Assembly (NCBI RefSeq): GCF_001037495.1
Contig: NZ_KQ089823.1
Location: 62,001 to 126,000 of the forward strand
DNA: 64,000 nucleotides
Direction of reading: 5' to 3'
From: Citrobacter sp. MGH106
Lineage (GTDB): Bacteria; Pseudomonadota; Gammaproteobacteria; Enterobacterales; Enterobacteriaceae
Of the stretch, positions 17,983 through 27,675 are shown piece by piece (positions within the stretch are counted from its first letter, which is position 1; every line of letters starts with the position of its first letter). The translations under genes were made by a program, and so were the position numbers. The notes under the pieces were generated by a model, which did no database searches, was not told the origin of the DNA, and worked only from the letters and a program-made list of their open reading frames with translations.

Positions 17983-18442
17983 TCAGACGCTCCAGCTGTA
18001 TCGTTAATAGCAGCTCAGCATCCTCCACGCTGAGAGAGAACCGATTGACACTCATTCCCTGCTCCGCCAAACGCCCGAACATTGGCGGGATCGCATCCCA
18101 GGCTGACCTCAGCGCCAGCTCGCCCCCCTGCGCGGAGGGTTGCCAGTGAATCAAACGTGTAACAGGGGTCTGGAACGCTAAAGCAGAAAAAGGAATTATC
18201 TTCTCTTCAGTTGCCGAAAGCGTTGAGTCGACCGAAGCAGCCAACTGGTACAGGTTTCGCCACTGCAATTGAATTACCGCACGTTGCTGTGTTAACGCTG
18301 TTCGTTGTGCATTTCGCACCTGCACCGCAGGGTAAAACAGGCATAACGCGACAATAATAACCAGCGCAAAACTCCAGCCAGCCCAACAGGCGGTGCGAAA
18401 ACGCGGCGATTGTGTCAACCAGCCATCACAGAGGGCTATCAT
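17972..18442 (-). CDS. hofO: HofO, PilO-like protein
   Basis: This 156-residue protein has a short cytoplasmic N-terminus, one membrane helix at about residues 20-40 (WAGWSFALVIIVALCLFYPAV) and a periplasmic remainder, the layout of PilO/GspM-type components of type IV pilus inner-membrane platforms. It overlaps hofN by 17 bases and hofP by 11 bases. The role in DNA utilisation is known only by phenotype and homology in E. coli. Confidence 0.87.
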   Translation of the reverse strand: MIALCDGWLTQSPRFRTACWAGWSFALVIIVALCLFYPAVQVRNAQRTALTQQRAVIQLQWRNLYQLAASVDSTLSATEEKIIPFSALAFQTPVTRLIHWQPSAQGGELALRSAWDAIPPMFGRLAEQGMSVNRFSLSVEDAELLLTIQLERLNEG

Positions 18443-18965
18443 GCGTAGCGCTCCGTATCAGACGATAGTGGAAATGCCAACGGCCCTGTGCATCCTGCTG
18501 TGTTTCCCCTGGGCTACCTACCTGAAGAAAGGTCTGCTGATGCAATTGATTTTCCAGCACTTTTAATGCAGCAAAGTTCAGCGTACTGCCGGTAATTTCC
18601 AGCGTATCTTGCTGCCAGGTCATTTTCGTCAACCACGCATGCTCTGGTAACAGAGCCGCCAGCCCTTCCAGAATGGGCTGCCAACTTCGCGTCTGATCAC
18701 GCAGTCTTTCTCGTTGCTGAGCTTGTTGCCATTGTTGCTGACGTAGTTGCAAACGAGGCTTTAGCGCCGCCAGGGCATCAGCCCGCATTTTTTCGGCGGT
18801 TATCAGCACAGTATCAGCCCGGTTTTCTACACGGGTAACGGCGTAATAGCTCAACGCGCAGCCGACAATCAACAGCAGTGAACCGCTAAATAAAGCCCCC
18901 CAAAACCGCAGGCAGGCATTGCGTCGTGACTGACGCCAGGGCAAAAGATTGATTGTCGGTGTCAT
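18426..18965 (-). CDS. hofN: HofN, PilN-like protein
   Basis: With the start at 18965 the product has 179 residues, the E. coli HofN length. A second ATG immediately upstream (18968) would add one residue, and longer in-frame extensions would run back through hofM. A GGGGGA lies about six bases before the tandem ATGs. The protein begins with the INLLPWR motif typical of PilN proteins, followed by a membrane helix (about residues 17-40) and a periplasmic coiled region rich in Gln and Arg. The start overlaps the hofM stop. It forms part of the PilM/N/O-like platform. Confidence 0.86.
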   Translation of the reverse strand: MTPTINLLPWRQSRRNACLRFWGALFSGSLLLIVGCALSYYAVTRVENRADTVLITAEKMRADALAALKPRLQLRQQQWQQAQQRERLRDQTRSWQPILEGLAALLPEHAWLTKMTWQQDTLEITGSTLNFAALKVLENQLHQQTFLQVGSPGETQQDAQGRWHFHYRLIRSATHDSPL

Positions 18966-19744
18966 CATTCCATTTCCCCCATAGCAAGACCCAGTGCAAT
19001 GGCAAAAACGTGGCTTTCTGGAGGAATGGGCGGCTGGCGGACAGACACGACGCTTAAGGGATCGAATCCTTTGGGCGCGCACAGAGCAATGTTTTCTGTT
19101 GCCAGAGATAATGTCGCAGCAAGATCGTCAAGACCGGTAATATCACTTGCCGATTTACGTCCCCAGGCATAACGGGTCGCCCATAGCCATTGCTCATCGT
19201 CACGCCAGGCCAGACACTGTTGATGCGGTGGCAAATAGGAAATAAAGCGTTGTAGTGCGCTGGCATCAGGCGTGATGGCAGCAACCTGTACTTTCAGCGT
19301 TTGCATCAGTGTCAGGAGTGCTGAAATTTCTTTGCTTTGCGCAGCTGTCACGTTAAATGCCGGGCTTAACGTATCTTCACTATAATCAAAATTCAGCGCA
19401 TCCGGCTCCATATCCAGCTCACGTGCCATAGACCCCGACAACCATGCCGTTTGTTCTGGCTCACGTAAGGTCATTGCAGGGCGTGGAAATTTTTTTTGTA
19501 GTGTCCTGTTGGCGGGAAAGGACAGATAGATATGGTGTCGGCGGGGAAGCTCACGACTCCACGGCATTAACACTGCCGCAAGCTGTTCAGGCTCGCGAAT
19601 GTGACCCTCAACGATAACCTGACGTGCCAATGGCATACGCCACCAGCGTGGTAGAAACCAACCAGAGCCGTCACGAGAGACGACAACAGCCAGCACTTCA
19701 TGTTGCTGAATATGCAGACCAATTTTCCAGATACTGAAAGCCAT
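18965..19744 (-). CDS. hofM: HofM, PilM-like cytoplasmic ATPase-fold protein
   Basis: This is the first gene of the hof operon, 259 residues from an ATG preceded by AAGGAG (revcomp of 19751-19760), matching E. coli; an in-frame ATG 45 bases upstream has no comparable site. PilM proteins have the actin/FtsA fold and bind the cytoplasmic N-terminus of PilN. Visible features are the glycine-poor phosphate-loop region near the start and the C-terminal FAIALGLAMGE segment, a good match to the PilM/FtsA C-terminus. Divergent from mrcA with a 120-base gap. Confidence 0.86.
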   Translation of the reverse strand: MAFSIWKIGLHIQQHEVLAVVVSRDGSGWFLPRWWRMPLARQVIVEGHIREPEQLAAVLMPWSRELPRRHHIYLSFPANRTLQKKFPRPAMTLREPEQTAWLSGSMARELDMEPDALNFDYSEDTLSPAFNVTAAQSKEISALLTLMQTLKVQVAAITPDASALQRFISYLPPHQQCLAWRDDEQWLWATRYAWGRKSASDITGLDDLAATLSLATENIALCAPKGFDPLSVVSVRQPPIPPESHVFAIALGLAMGEME

Positions 19745-19864
19745 TGCTGATGATCTCCTTATCACCCGTTGCTTTAACGGGTATATCAATGCGTCTGGCT
19801 TGCCTTTATACTACCGCGCGTTTGTTTATAAACTGCCCAAATGCCACTAAATGGGAAATCTCCA

Positions 19865-22417
19865 GTGAAGTTCGTAAAGTATTTATTAATCCTTGCAGTA
19901 TGTTGCATCCTGCTTGGAGCAGGCTCGATTTATGGCCTCTATCGCTATATTGAGCCGCAATTACCTGACGTCGCGACGTTAAAAGATGTACGTTTGCAGA
20001 TCCCGATGCAGGTTTACAGCGCTGACGGCGAGCTGATCGCGCAATATGGCGAGAAACGCCGAATCCCGGTAACGCTGGATCAAATGCCGCCGGAAATGGT
20101 CAAAGCTTTTATCGCGACAGAAGACAGCCGTTTTTATGAGCATCATGGTGTTGACCCGGTCGGGATCTTCCGTGCGGCAAGCGTAGCGCTGTTCTCCGGC
20201 CATGCGTCGCAGGGGGCAAGTACCATTACCCAACAGCTGGCGAGAAACTTCTTCCTTAGCCCGGAACGCACGCTGATGCGTAAGATCAAAGAGGTGTTCC
20301 TAGCGATCCGCATTGAGCAATTGCTGAGTAAAGACGAGATCCTCGAGCTTTATCTGAACAAGATTTATCTGGGGTATCGCGCGTATGGCGTGGGTGCCGC
20401 GGCACAGGTCTATTTCGGCAAGACGGTCGACCAGCTCAGCTTAAGCGAGATAGCCGTAATTGCCGGGCTGCCAAAAGCGCCGTCAACATTCAACCCGCTC
20501 TATTCAATGGACCGAGCTACCGCGAGACGTAACGTCGTGTTGTCACGTATGTTGAGCGAGAACTACATTACCGAGGCCCAGTACGATCAAGCGCGTAGCG
20601 AAGCCATTGACGCCAACTACCACGCTCCGGAAATAGCCTTCTCTGCACCCTATTTATCAGAGATGGTACGTCAGGAGATGTATAGCCGTTATGGCGAAAA
20701 AGCCTATGAAGACGGGTATCGCATCACCACCACCATCACACGCAAAGTACAGCAAGCAGCCCAGCAGGCAGTACGCAACAACGTAATGGATTACGACATG
20801 CGCCACGGCTACCGCGGCCCGTCGAATGTGTTGTGGAAAGTGGGTGAAAGCGCCTGGGATACCAAAAAAATCACCGATTCGCTGAAAGCTCTCCCAACCT
20901 ACGGACCATTACTACCGGCGGCGATCACCAGCGCTAATCCGCAGGAAGCAACAGCTACACTGGCAGACGGCACGTCGGTTGCATTGCGCATGGAAGGCAT
21001 GCGCTGGGCGCGTCCATACCGTTCAGATACACAACAAGGCCCGACACCGCGTAAAGTGACAGATGTCGTCCAGACAGGTCAGCAAATCTGGGTACGCCAG
21101 GTCGGCGATGCCTGGTGGTTGGCACAAGTACCGGACGTTAACTCCGCCCTGGTCTCTATCAACCCGCAAAACGGTGCGGTACTGGCGCTGGTGGGTGGTT
21201 TTGATTTCAATCAGAGCAAATTCAACCGTGCAACTCAGGCGTTGCGTCAGGTCGGTTCGAATATCAAACCATTCCTCTATACCGCCGCGATGGATAAAGG
21301 TCTGACGCTGGCAAGTATGCTGAATGACGTGCCGATTTCTCGCTGGGATGCGGGTGCCGGTTCTGACTGGCAGCCGAAAAACTCACCGCCGCAGTACGCC
21401 GGGCCTATCCGCTTACGTCAGGGACTCGGTCAGTCGAAGAACGTCGTGATGGTTCGCGCGATGCGAGCGATGGGCGTGGACTACGCGGCAGAATATCTGC
21501 AGCGTTTCGGCTTCCCGGCACAGAACATTGTCCACACCGAATCACTGGCTCTGGGTTCCGCATCATTCACCCCAATGCAGGTGGCACGCGGCTACGCGGT
21601 TATGGCCAACGGTGGTTTCCTGGTTGACCCATGGTTTATCAGCAAGATTGAAAGCGATCAGGGCGGGGTCATCTTCGAAGCGAAGCCGAAAATTGCCTGC
21701 CCGGAGTGTGATATTCCTGTCATTTATGGTGATACCCAGAAGTCTAACGTACTGGAAAACAGTAACGTTGAGGACGTCGCCATCTCGCAGGAACAGCAGA
21801 ATTCCACCGTGCCGATGCCGAAGCTTGAGCAGGCTAATCAGGCGCTGGTCGCACAAAGCGGGACACAGGAATATGCTCCTCACGTGATCAACACACCGCT
21901 GGCTTTCCTGATTAAAAGCGCGCTGAACACCAATATCTTCGGCGAGCCGGGCTGGATGGGAACCGGTTGGCGTGCGGGTCGCGATTTACAACGTCGTGAT
22001 ATCGGCGGTAAAACCGGGACCACCAACAGCTCTAAAGATGCATGGTTCTCCGGCTATGGGCCTGGGGTTGTAACCTCGGTATGGATCGGTTTTGACGATC
22101 ATCGCCGCAATCTCGGACACTCCACCGCCTCTGGTGCAATCAAAGATCAAATCTCTGGCTATGAAGGTGGAGCAAAGAGCGCACAGCCGGCGTGGGATGC
22201 CTACATGAAGAGTGTGTTAGAAGGCGTTCCTGAGCAGCCGCTGACGCCACCGCCTGGCATCGTGACGGTCAATATTGATCGCAGTACTGGGCAACTGGCG
22301 AGCGGCGGAAACAGTCGCGAAGAGTATTTTATTGAGGGCACGCAGCCAACTCAGCAGGCTGTACATGAAGTGGGGACAACCATTATCGATAATGGTGAGA
22401 CACACGAGTTGTTCTAA
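19865..22417 (+). CDS. mrcA: Penicillin-binding protein 1A
   Basis: From the GTG at 19865 the protein has 850 residues, as in E. coli PBP1A; an in-frame ATG at 19841 would add eight residues and has no better ribosome-binding site. It is a bifunctional peptidoglycan synthase anchored by one N-terminal helix (residues ~6-26). The glycosyltransferase 51 domain has catalytic Glu86 in TEDSRFYEHHG and the QLARNFFL region; the transpeptidase has SNIK at 465-468 (Ser465 nucleophile), the SKN motif in LGQSKNVVM and KTGTTNSS near the C-terminus. It elongates glycan strands and cross-links them during cell growth. Confidence 0.97.
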   Translation: MKFVKYLLILAVCCILLGAGSIYGLYRYIEPQLPDVATLKDVRLQIPMQVYSADGELIAQYGEKRRIPVTLDQMPPEMVKAFIATEDSRFYEHHGVDPVGIFRAASVALFSGHASQGASTITQQLARNFFLSPERTLMRKIKEVFLAIRIEQLLSKDEILELYLNKIYLGYRAYGVGAAAQVYFGKTVDQLSLSEIAVIAGLPKAPSTFNPLYSMDRATARRNVVLSRMLSENYITEAQYDQARSEAIDANYHAPEIAFSAPYLSEMVRQEMYSRYGEKAYEDGYRITTTITRKVQQAAQQAVRNNVMDYDMRHGYRGPSNVLWKVGESAWDTKKITDSLKALPTYGPLLPAAITSANPQEATATLADGTSVALRMEGMRWARPYRSDTQQGPTPRKVTDVVQTGQQIWVRQVGDAWWLAQVPDVNSALVSINPQNGAVLALVGGFDFNQSKFNRATQALRQVGSNIKPFLYTAAMDKGLTLASMLNDVPISRWDAGAGSDWQPKNSPPQYAGPIRLRQGLGQSKNVVMVRAMRAMGVDYAAEYLQRFGFPAQNIVHTESLALGSASFTPMQVARGYAVMANGGFLVDPWFISKIESDQGGVIFEAKPKIACPECDIPVIYGDTQKSNVLENSNVEDVAISQEQQNSTVPMPKLEQANQALVAQSGTQEYAPHVINTPLAFLIKSALNTNIFGEPGWMGTGWRAGRDLQRRDIGGKTGTTNSSKDAWFSGYGPGVVTSVWIGFDDHRRNLGHSTASGAIKDQISGYEGGAKSAQPAWDAYMKSVLEGVPEQPLTPPPGIVTVNIDRSTGQLASGGNSREEYFIEGTQPTQQAVHEVGTTIIDNGETHELF

Positions 22418-22423
22418 TCTTTT

Positions 22424-22500
22424 GCCGGATGGTGCGTTGCTCATCCGGCCTACGTACAGTGGCTAAATCGTAGGCCGGATAAGCGACAGCACCACCGGAC
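22424..22500. repeat. BIME: two inverted REP units between mrcA and nudE
   Basis: GCCGGATGGTGCG...TCATCCGGCCTAC (22424-22453) and an inverted copy running from GTAGGCCGGATAAGCG to ACCGGAC (22469-22500) form a typical enteric bacterial interspersed mosaic element between two convergent genes. Confidence 0.85.
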
Positions 22501-22507
22501 ATAAAAA

Positions 22508-23068
22508 TCAAAGTCGTCCCTGTCCTTTCAGCCATTCGCGAACCAGAAACAGTGCGCTCACATTACGCGCTTCATGAAAATCAGGATCTTCTAACAGGTC
22601 CATCAAATGTGCCAGCGGCCAGCGCACTTGTGGTAACGGTTCTGGTTCATCGCCTTCCAACGATTCAGGATAAAGATCCTCCGCCACCACGATGTTCATC
22701 TTGCTGGAGAAATAGGAGGGTGCCATGCTGAGTTTTTTCAAAAACGTCAGGTCCTTTGCCCCAAATCCCACTTCTTCTTTCAGCTCCCGATTCGCCGCGT
22801 CAAACACGCTTTCACCGGGATCGATTAATCCCTTAGAAAACCCAAGTTCGTAGGATTCTGTCCCCACCGCATATTCGCGGATAAGAATCAGGTGGTCGTC
22901 AACAATCGGCACAATCATTACCGCTTCGCGAGTGGACGGGCGCATACGTTCATACACGCGGCGTACGCCGTTGCTGAACTCAAGGTCCACGCTTTCGATT
23001 TTAAACAACCGGGATTGTGCGACGGTTTCCACTTTCAAAATCGTGGGTTTCTGTAATGATTTGCTCAT
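22508..23068 (-). CDS. nudE: ADP compounds hydrolase NudE
   Basis: From the ATG at 23068 the product has 186 residues, the E. coli NudE length; in-frame ATGs up to 23101 would add up to 11 residues. The Nudix box GLIDPGES...RELKEEVGF is complete. The enzyme hydrolyses ADP-ribose, NADH and diadenosine polyphosphates. It is transcribed away from igaA, and a 322-base gap separates the two divergent genes. Confidence 0.95.
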   Translation of the reverse strand: MSKSLQKPTILKVETVAQSRLFKIESVDLEFSNGVRRVYERMRPSTREAVMIVPIVDDHLILIREYAVGTESYELGFSKGLIDPGESVFDAANRELKEEVGFGAKDLTFLKKLSMAPSYFSSKMNIVVAEDLYPESLEGDEPEPLPQVRWPLAHLMDLLEDPDFHEARNVSALFLVREWLKGQGRL

Positions 23069-23390
23069 CATGAGGATCTTTGCTGTGAAATCTGGGGTCA
23101 TTGTGCGATAGACCGCACGGTTTCGGCAACGTGAATTGCCGTTTATTTACATTTATGTAACGTACTAAAAGTTAATTCTCATTTCAAATTAAAAGTCAAT
23201 AGGTTGAAATAACTCCAGGAATTTGCTGATATTCCGTTTTTAGTGATTTTGCTATTATTCGCATTTACTGGGCTGTTCATAAAGATGCTCAAGTTCAACT
23301 CCACGCTTGCCGATAGCCAACCACAGAATCACGAATATTGTACAAGGTGCGACTGACTACACCTGACAGACTAAGTAAGATGGGGAAAGC
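23069..23390. promoter_or_regulatory. Divergent nudE/igaA intergenic region
   Basis: No gene is seen in these 322 bases. It is AT-rich in the middle and contains a small palindrome TTACAT-TT-ATGTAA (23147-23160) and a -10-like TATTAT near 23252 on the plus strand without a clear -35. The igaA ribosome-binding site TGGGGAAAG lies directly before its ATG. It must carry promoters for both genes. Confidence 0.4.
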
Positions 23391-25526
23391 ATGAGCACCA
23401 TTCTGATTTTTTTAGCTGCTTTGCTGGCCTGCTCGTTACTTGCAGGTTGGCTACTCAGATTAAAATCCAGGCGGCAAAAATTGCCCTGGAGCAACGTATT
23501 CTCAGACGCGACAAAGCGTAAACTGACACCCGAAGAGCGTGGTGCAGTCGAAAACTATCTTGAAAACCTCAGTCAAATTCAGCAAGTTCCTGGCCCAACA
23601 GGAGCCAGTACTGCGCCTGTATCGTTAACGTTGAATTCCCAAAGTAACAGCGTCATCGTTCTGACTCATTCGATTACGCGCTATGGCATCACCACCGACG
23701 ATCCTAACAAATGGCGCTACTATCTGGACTCCGTTGAGGTACACCTGCCTCCATTCTGGGAACAGTACATCAATGACGAAAATAACGTTGAGCTGATCCA
23801 CACCAATACGCTGCCTTTGGTTATCTCTTTAAACGGGCACACACTGCAAGAGTATATGCAGGAGGCGCGTGGCTACGCGCTGCAACACACCGCGTCTACG
23901 CAGGCATCCATTCGCGGCGAAGAGAGTGAGCAGATTGAATTGCTGAATATTCGCCAGGAAACACACGAAGAGTATGTACTTAGCCGCCCTGCGGGGCTGC
24001 GCGAAGCGTTACTGATTGTGGCTTCGTTCCTGCTGTTCTTTTTCTGTTTAATTATGCCGGATACTTTCGTGCCGTGGATGGTCGGCGGAGCCGTGCTGCT
24101 GCTGGCCGCTGGGCTGTGGGGATTGTTTGCCCCGCCGTCTAAAACCGCGCTGCGGGAAATACATTGTCTGCGTGGAACCCCGCGCCGGTGGGGACTATTT
24201 GGTGAAAACGACCAGGAGCAAATCAATAATATCTCGCTGGGAATTATCGATTTGATTTACCCGCCTCACTGGCAGCCATACATTGCGCAGGACCTCGGGC
24301 AGCAAACGGATATCGATATTTATCTGGATCGCCACGTTGTCCGCCAGGGCCGTTTTTTATCCCTGCACGACGAAGTAAAAAACTTTCCGCTACAACACTG
24401 GTTACGCAGCGCCGTCATCGCTGGCGGCTCGTTGCTGGTATTGCTGATGCTGCTGTTTTGGATCCCGCTGGATATGCCGATAAAATTCACCCTTTCATGG
24501 ATGAAAGGCGCACAAACTATCGAAGCCACCAGCGTTAAGCAGCTTGAAAACGCAGGCGTTCGTGTTGGTGACACACTGCATCTGAGCGGTACGGGAATGT
24601 GTAATATTCATACACCAGGGAGCTGGAGCGCGCTGCCCGCCACGCCTTTTACGCCTTTCGACTGCTCGCAAATTATCTGGAACGATGCCCGTGCGCTGCC
24701 GTTGCCAGAATCCGATCTGGTGAATAAAGCCATTGCGCTAACGCAGGCCGTCAACCGTCAGCTCCATCCAAAACCAGATGATGACTCCCGTGTCAGCGCA
24801 TCGCTACGTTCGGCAATCCAAAAATCCGGTATGGTACTGCTGGATGATTTTGGTGAAATTGTCCTGAAAACTGCCGATCTGTGCGCCGCCGAGGATGAAT
24901 GCGTGCGCCTGAAAAATGCGCTGGTTAATTTAGGCAACAGTAAAGACTGGACTGCGCTGGTTAAGCGGGCAAACGCCGGGAAGCTGGATGGCGTAAACGT
25001 TCTGCTGCGACCGGTTAGCGCAGAGTCGCTGGATAATCTGGTGAATACGTCTACAGCACCGTTTATTTCACGAGAGACCGCACGGGCGGCTCAGGCGCTG
25101 AACAGCCCTGCCCCGGGGGGATTCCTGATTATTAGTGATGAAGGCAGCGATCTGGTCGATCAAGCCTGGCCATCGACCTCTCTGTACGACTACCCGCCGC
25201 AAGAACAGTGGAGCGCCTTCCAGCGCCTGGCGCAGATGCTAATGCAGACTCCCTTCCGCGCTGAAGGAATTGTCACCAATATCTCTACCGACGCCAACGG
25301 CACTCAGCACATTGGCCTGCATCGAATCCCTGATCGCGCGGGCTTATGGCGTTATCTTGGCACCACGCTGTTGATGTTTAGCATGCTGGGTTGCGCCATC
25401 TACAACGGCGTTCAGGCCTTCAGACGCTACCAGCGTCACCGCTCCCGCATCGCGGAAATTCAGGGATACTACGAAAGTTGCCTGAATCCAACGCTGATTG
25501 ACGACCCGGAAAGCCTGATTCGATAA
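23391..25526 (+). CDS. igaA: IgaA, inner-membrane inhibitor of the Rcs phosphorelay
   Basis: This 711-residue protein has exactly the length of enteric IgaA (YrfF). It has a membrane helix at the very N-terminus (about 2-22), a second hydrophobic block near 203-248, a third at about 338-360 and a last one near 650-675, leaving a large periplasmic domain (about 360-650) with paired cysteines and two cytoplasmic domains. IgaA holds the Rcs envelope-stress system off by contacting RcsD and, with the lipoprotein RcsF, signals outer-membrane damage. Loss is lethal unless Rcs is inactive. It is followed by a 10-bp GC-rich hairpin. Confidence 0.95.
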   Translation: MSTILIFLAALLACSLLAGWLLRLKSRRQKLPWSNVFSDATKRKLTPEERGAVENYLENLSQIQQVPGPTGASTAPVSLTLNSQSNSVIVLTHSITRYGITTDDPNKWRYYLDSVEVHLPPFWEQYINDENNVELIHTNTLPLVISLNGHTLQEYMQEARGYALQHTASTQASIRGEESEQIELLNIRQETHEEYVLSRPAGLREALLIVASFLLFFFCLIMPDTFVPWMVGGAVLLLAAGLWGLFAPPSKTALREIHCLRGTPRRWGLFGENDQEQINNISLGIIDLIYPPHWQPYIAQDLGQQTDIDIYLDRHVVRQGRFLSLHDEVKNFPLQHWLRSAVIAGGSLLVLLMLLFWIPLDMPIKFTLSWMKGAQTIEATSVKQLENAGVRVGDTLHLSGTGMCNIHTPGSWSALPATPFTPFDCSQIIWNDARALPLPESDLVNKAIALTQAVNRQLHPKPDDDSRVSASLRSAIQKSGMVLLDDFGEIVLKTADLCAAEDECVRLKNALVNLGNSKDWTALVKRANAGKLDGVNVLLRPVSAESLDNLVNTSTAPFISRETARAAQALNSPAPGGFLIISDEGSDLVDQAWPSTSLYDYPPQEQWSAFQRLAQMLMQTPFRAEGIVTNISTDANGTQHIGLHRIPDRAGLWRYLGTTLLMFSMLGCAIYNGVQAFRRYQRHRSRIAEIQGYYESCLNPTLIDDPESLIR

Positions 25527-25533
25527 CACGCCC

Positions 25534-25565
25534 GCGCGACAGGATATGCTACCCTGTCGCGCATC
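25534..25565 (+). terminator. Strong hairpin after igaA
   Basis: GCGCGACAGG (25534-25543) and CCTGTCGCGC (25553-25562) are a perfect 10-bp stem with a 9-base loop. The following ATCTAATTTT is only weakly T-rich, so termination may be partial before yrfG. Confidence 0.55.
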
Positions 25566-25640
25566 TAATTTTCCTCAGGATAATTCCCAGGTGCTGATGA
25601 AAGTCAGTCTCTGGGGTCAACAAACGCAGGGGCAGCTTGA

Positions 25641-26315
25641 ATGATGAAGTGTCTTGATATTGCCTGGCAGAATGTCGACACGGTCTTGCTGGACATGGAC
25701 GGCACGCTGCTCGATCTGGCGTTCGATAACTATTTCTGGCAAAAACTGGTGCCGGAAACCTATGGCGCTCAGCAAGGCATTACCCCCCGGGAAGCTCAGG
25801 AATATATTCGCCAGCAGTATCATGCCGTACAGCATACGCTAAACTGGTACTGCCTGGATTACTGGAGCGAGTGCCTGGGTCTGGATATTTGCGCCATGAC
25901 GACGGAACAGGGGCCGCGTGCAGTGCTGCGTGAAGATACGGTTCCGTTTCTTGATGCCTTAAAAGCGTCCGGTAAGCGACGTATTTTGCTGACTAACGCA
26001 CATCCACATAACCTGGCGGTGAAGCTGGAGCATACCGGACTGGCCTCACACCTTGATTTATTACTTTCCACCCACACATTTGGTTATCCCAAAGAGGATC
26101 AGCGGTTATGGCACGCTGTGGCTGAAGAAACGGGAATAAGTGCCGAGAAGACGCTGTTTATTGACGACAGCGAACCCATTCTCGACGCCGCTGCTCAATT
26201 CGGCATTCGTTACTGCCTCGGCGTGACCAATCCCGACTCAGGTATTGCGGAAAAACAGTATGCACGCCATCCGTCACTGAATGACTACCGCCGACTGATC
26301 CCCTCACTGATGTGA
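25641..26315 (+). CDS. yrfG: GMP/IMP nucleotidase YrfG
   Basis: This 224-residue HAD-superfamily hydrolase removes phosphate from purine nucleoside monophosphates; E. coli YrfG acts on GMP and IMP. Motif I is VLLDMDGTLLDL, motif II the LLTNAHPHN segment, motif III/IV the GYPKEDQRLW and FIDDSEPIL segments. The tandem ATGs at 25641 and 25644 leave the first residue open. The stop is 10 bases before hslR, and yrfG-hslR-hslO look like one transcript. Confidence 0.92.
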   Translation: MMKCLDIAWQNVDTVLLDMDGTLLDLAFDNYFWQKLVPETYGAQQGITPREAQEYIRQQYHAVQHTLNWYCLDYWSECLGLDICAMTTEQGPRAVLREDTVPFLDALKASGKRRILLTNAHPHNLAVKLEHTGLASHLDLLLSTHTFGYPKEDQRLWHAVAEETGISAEKTLFIDDSEPILDAAAQFGIRYCLGVTNPDSGIAEKQYARHPSLNDYRRLIPSLM

Positions 26316-26325
26316 AGGAGATGCC

Positions 26326-26727
26326 ATGAAAGAGAAGCCCTCTGTTGAAGTCAGGCTGGATAAATGGCTGTGGGCAGCACGTTTTTATAAAACACGTGCG
26401 ATAGCCCGTGAAATGGTTGAAGGCGGTAAGGTGCATTACAACGGGCAGCGCAGTAAGCCGAGTAAAATTGTCGAACTGAATGCCACCCTCACCCTGCGCC
26501 AGGGAAATGACGAGCGGACGGTCATTATCAAGGCCATTACCGAACAGCGTCGCCCGGCAACTGAAGCCGTTTCGCTGTATGAAGAAACCGCGGAGAGCGT
26601 TGAAAAACGCGAAAAAATGGCGCTGGCACGTAAGCTTAATGCCCTGACTATGCCGCACCCGGACAGGCGGCCGGACAAAAAAGAGCGCCGCGACCTGTTA
26701 CGATTTAAACACGGCGACAGTGAATGA
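26326..26727 (+). CDS. hslR: Ribosome-associated heat shock protein Hsp15
   Basis: This 133-residue basic protein has an S4-type RNA-binding domain at residues ~9-70 (VRLDKWLWAARFYKTRAIA...). Hsp15 binds free 50S subunits that still carry a nascent chain-tRNA and helps recycle stalled ribosomes after heat shock. The C-terminal half is highly charged (KREKMALARKLN, DRRPDKKERRDLLRF). Preceded by GAAGGAGATGCC, 10 bases after yrfG. Confidence 0.95.
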   Translation: MKEKPSVEVRLDKWLWAARFYKTRAIAREMVEGGKVHYNGQRSKPSKIVELNATLTLRQGNDERTVIIKAITEQRRPATEAVSLYEETAESVEKREKMALARKLNALTMPHPDRRPDKKERRDLLRFKHGDSE

Positions 26728-26751
26728 CTGTCACCTGCAAGAGAGATGATT

Positions 26752-27630
26752 ATGCCGCAACATGACCAATTACATCGTTATCTGTTTGAAAACTTTGCCG
26801 TGCGCGGCGAGCTGGTAACCGTTTCGGAAACCCTGCAACAGATCCTCGAAAACCATACTTACCCTCAGCCGGTCAAAACCGTGCTGGCCGAGCTGCTGGT
26901 TGCTACCAGCCTGCTGACCGCTACACTGAAATTTGCCGGTGATATCACCGTGCAGTTGCAAGGCGATGGCCCGCTCAGCCTGGCGGTAATTAATGGCAAC
27001 AACAATCAGCAAATGCGCGGAGTCGCTCGCATACAGGGCGATATCCCTGAAAATGCCGACCTGAAAACTCTGGTCGGCAACGGCTATCTGGTGATCACCA
27101 TTACCCCGGAAGAAGGCGAGCGCTATCAGGGCGTGGTCGGTCTGGAAGGAGATACTCTGGCGGCCTGTCTGGAAGACTACTTCCTGCGTTCAGAACAGCT
27201 GCCAACGCGTCTCTTTATCCGTACTGGCGACGTCGATGGCAAACCAGCAGCTGGCGGTATGCTGCTGCAGGTGATGCCAGCACAAAATGCGCAGGCGGAT
27301 GATTTTGATCACCTTGCTGCGCTGACAGAAACCATTAAAGCTGAAGAACTGCTAACGCTGCCTGCCAACGAAGTACTGTGGCGTTTGTACCACGAAGAAG
27401 AAGTGACGCTTTACGATCCGCAGGATGTTGAGTTCAAATGTACCTGTTCACGCGAACGTTGTGCTGGCGCACTGAAAACGCTGCCGGACGAAGAAGTGGA
27501 CAGCATTCTGGCAGAAGAAGGCGAAATCGATATGCACTGCGATTACTGCGGTAGCCACTATCTGTTTAACGCTATGGATATTGCTGAGATCCGTAGTAAC
27601 GCGTCCCCTGCTGACCCGCAGGTGCATTAA
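26752..27630 (+). CDS. hslO: Redox-regulated chaperone Hsp33
   Basis: The ATG at 26752 gives the 292 residues of E. coli Hsp33; another ATG at 26746 would add two. The chaperone is activated by oxidation and unfolding and protects proteins against bleach-type stress. The zinc-binding switch is at the C-terminus as CTC (C232, C234) and CDYC (C265, C268), which form two disulfides on oxidation. It follows hslR by 24 bases, the usual pair. Confidence 0.96.
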   Translation: MPQHDQLHRYLFENFAVRGELVTVSETLQQILENHTYPQPVKTVLAELLVATSLLTATLKFAGDITVQLQGDGPLSLAVINGNNNQQMRGVARIQGDIPENADLKTLVGNGYLVITITPEEGERYQGVVGLEGDTLAACLEDYFLRSEQLPTRLFIRTGDVDGKPAAGGMLLQVMPAQNAQADDFDHLAALTETIKAEELLTLPANEVLWRLYHEEEVTLYDPQDVEFKCTCSRERCAGALKTLPDEEVDSILAEEGEIDMHCDYCGSHYLFNAMDIAEIRSNASPADPQVH

Positions 27631-27636
27631 GTTCTT

Positions 27637-27666
27637 AGCCCGGCGGGCTGTTCATCCTGCCGGGCT
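27637..27666. terminator. Hairpin between convergent hslO and yhgE
   Basis: AGCCCGGCGGG (27637-27647) pairs with CCTGCCGGGCT (27656-27666) with one G-T pair and an 8-base loop. There is no T-tract, so it is a hairpin or REP-like palindrome between convergent genes and only a possible terminator. Confidence 0.5.
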
Positions 27667-27675
27667 AACGCTCGC

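Noticed and set aside
18966..19082. Longer N-terminus for HofN (218 residues)
   Set aside because: It would read back through hofM in another frame; the shorter start matches the family length and has an INLLPWR-type beginning.
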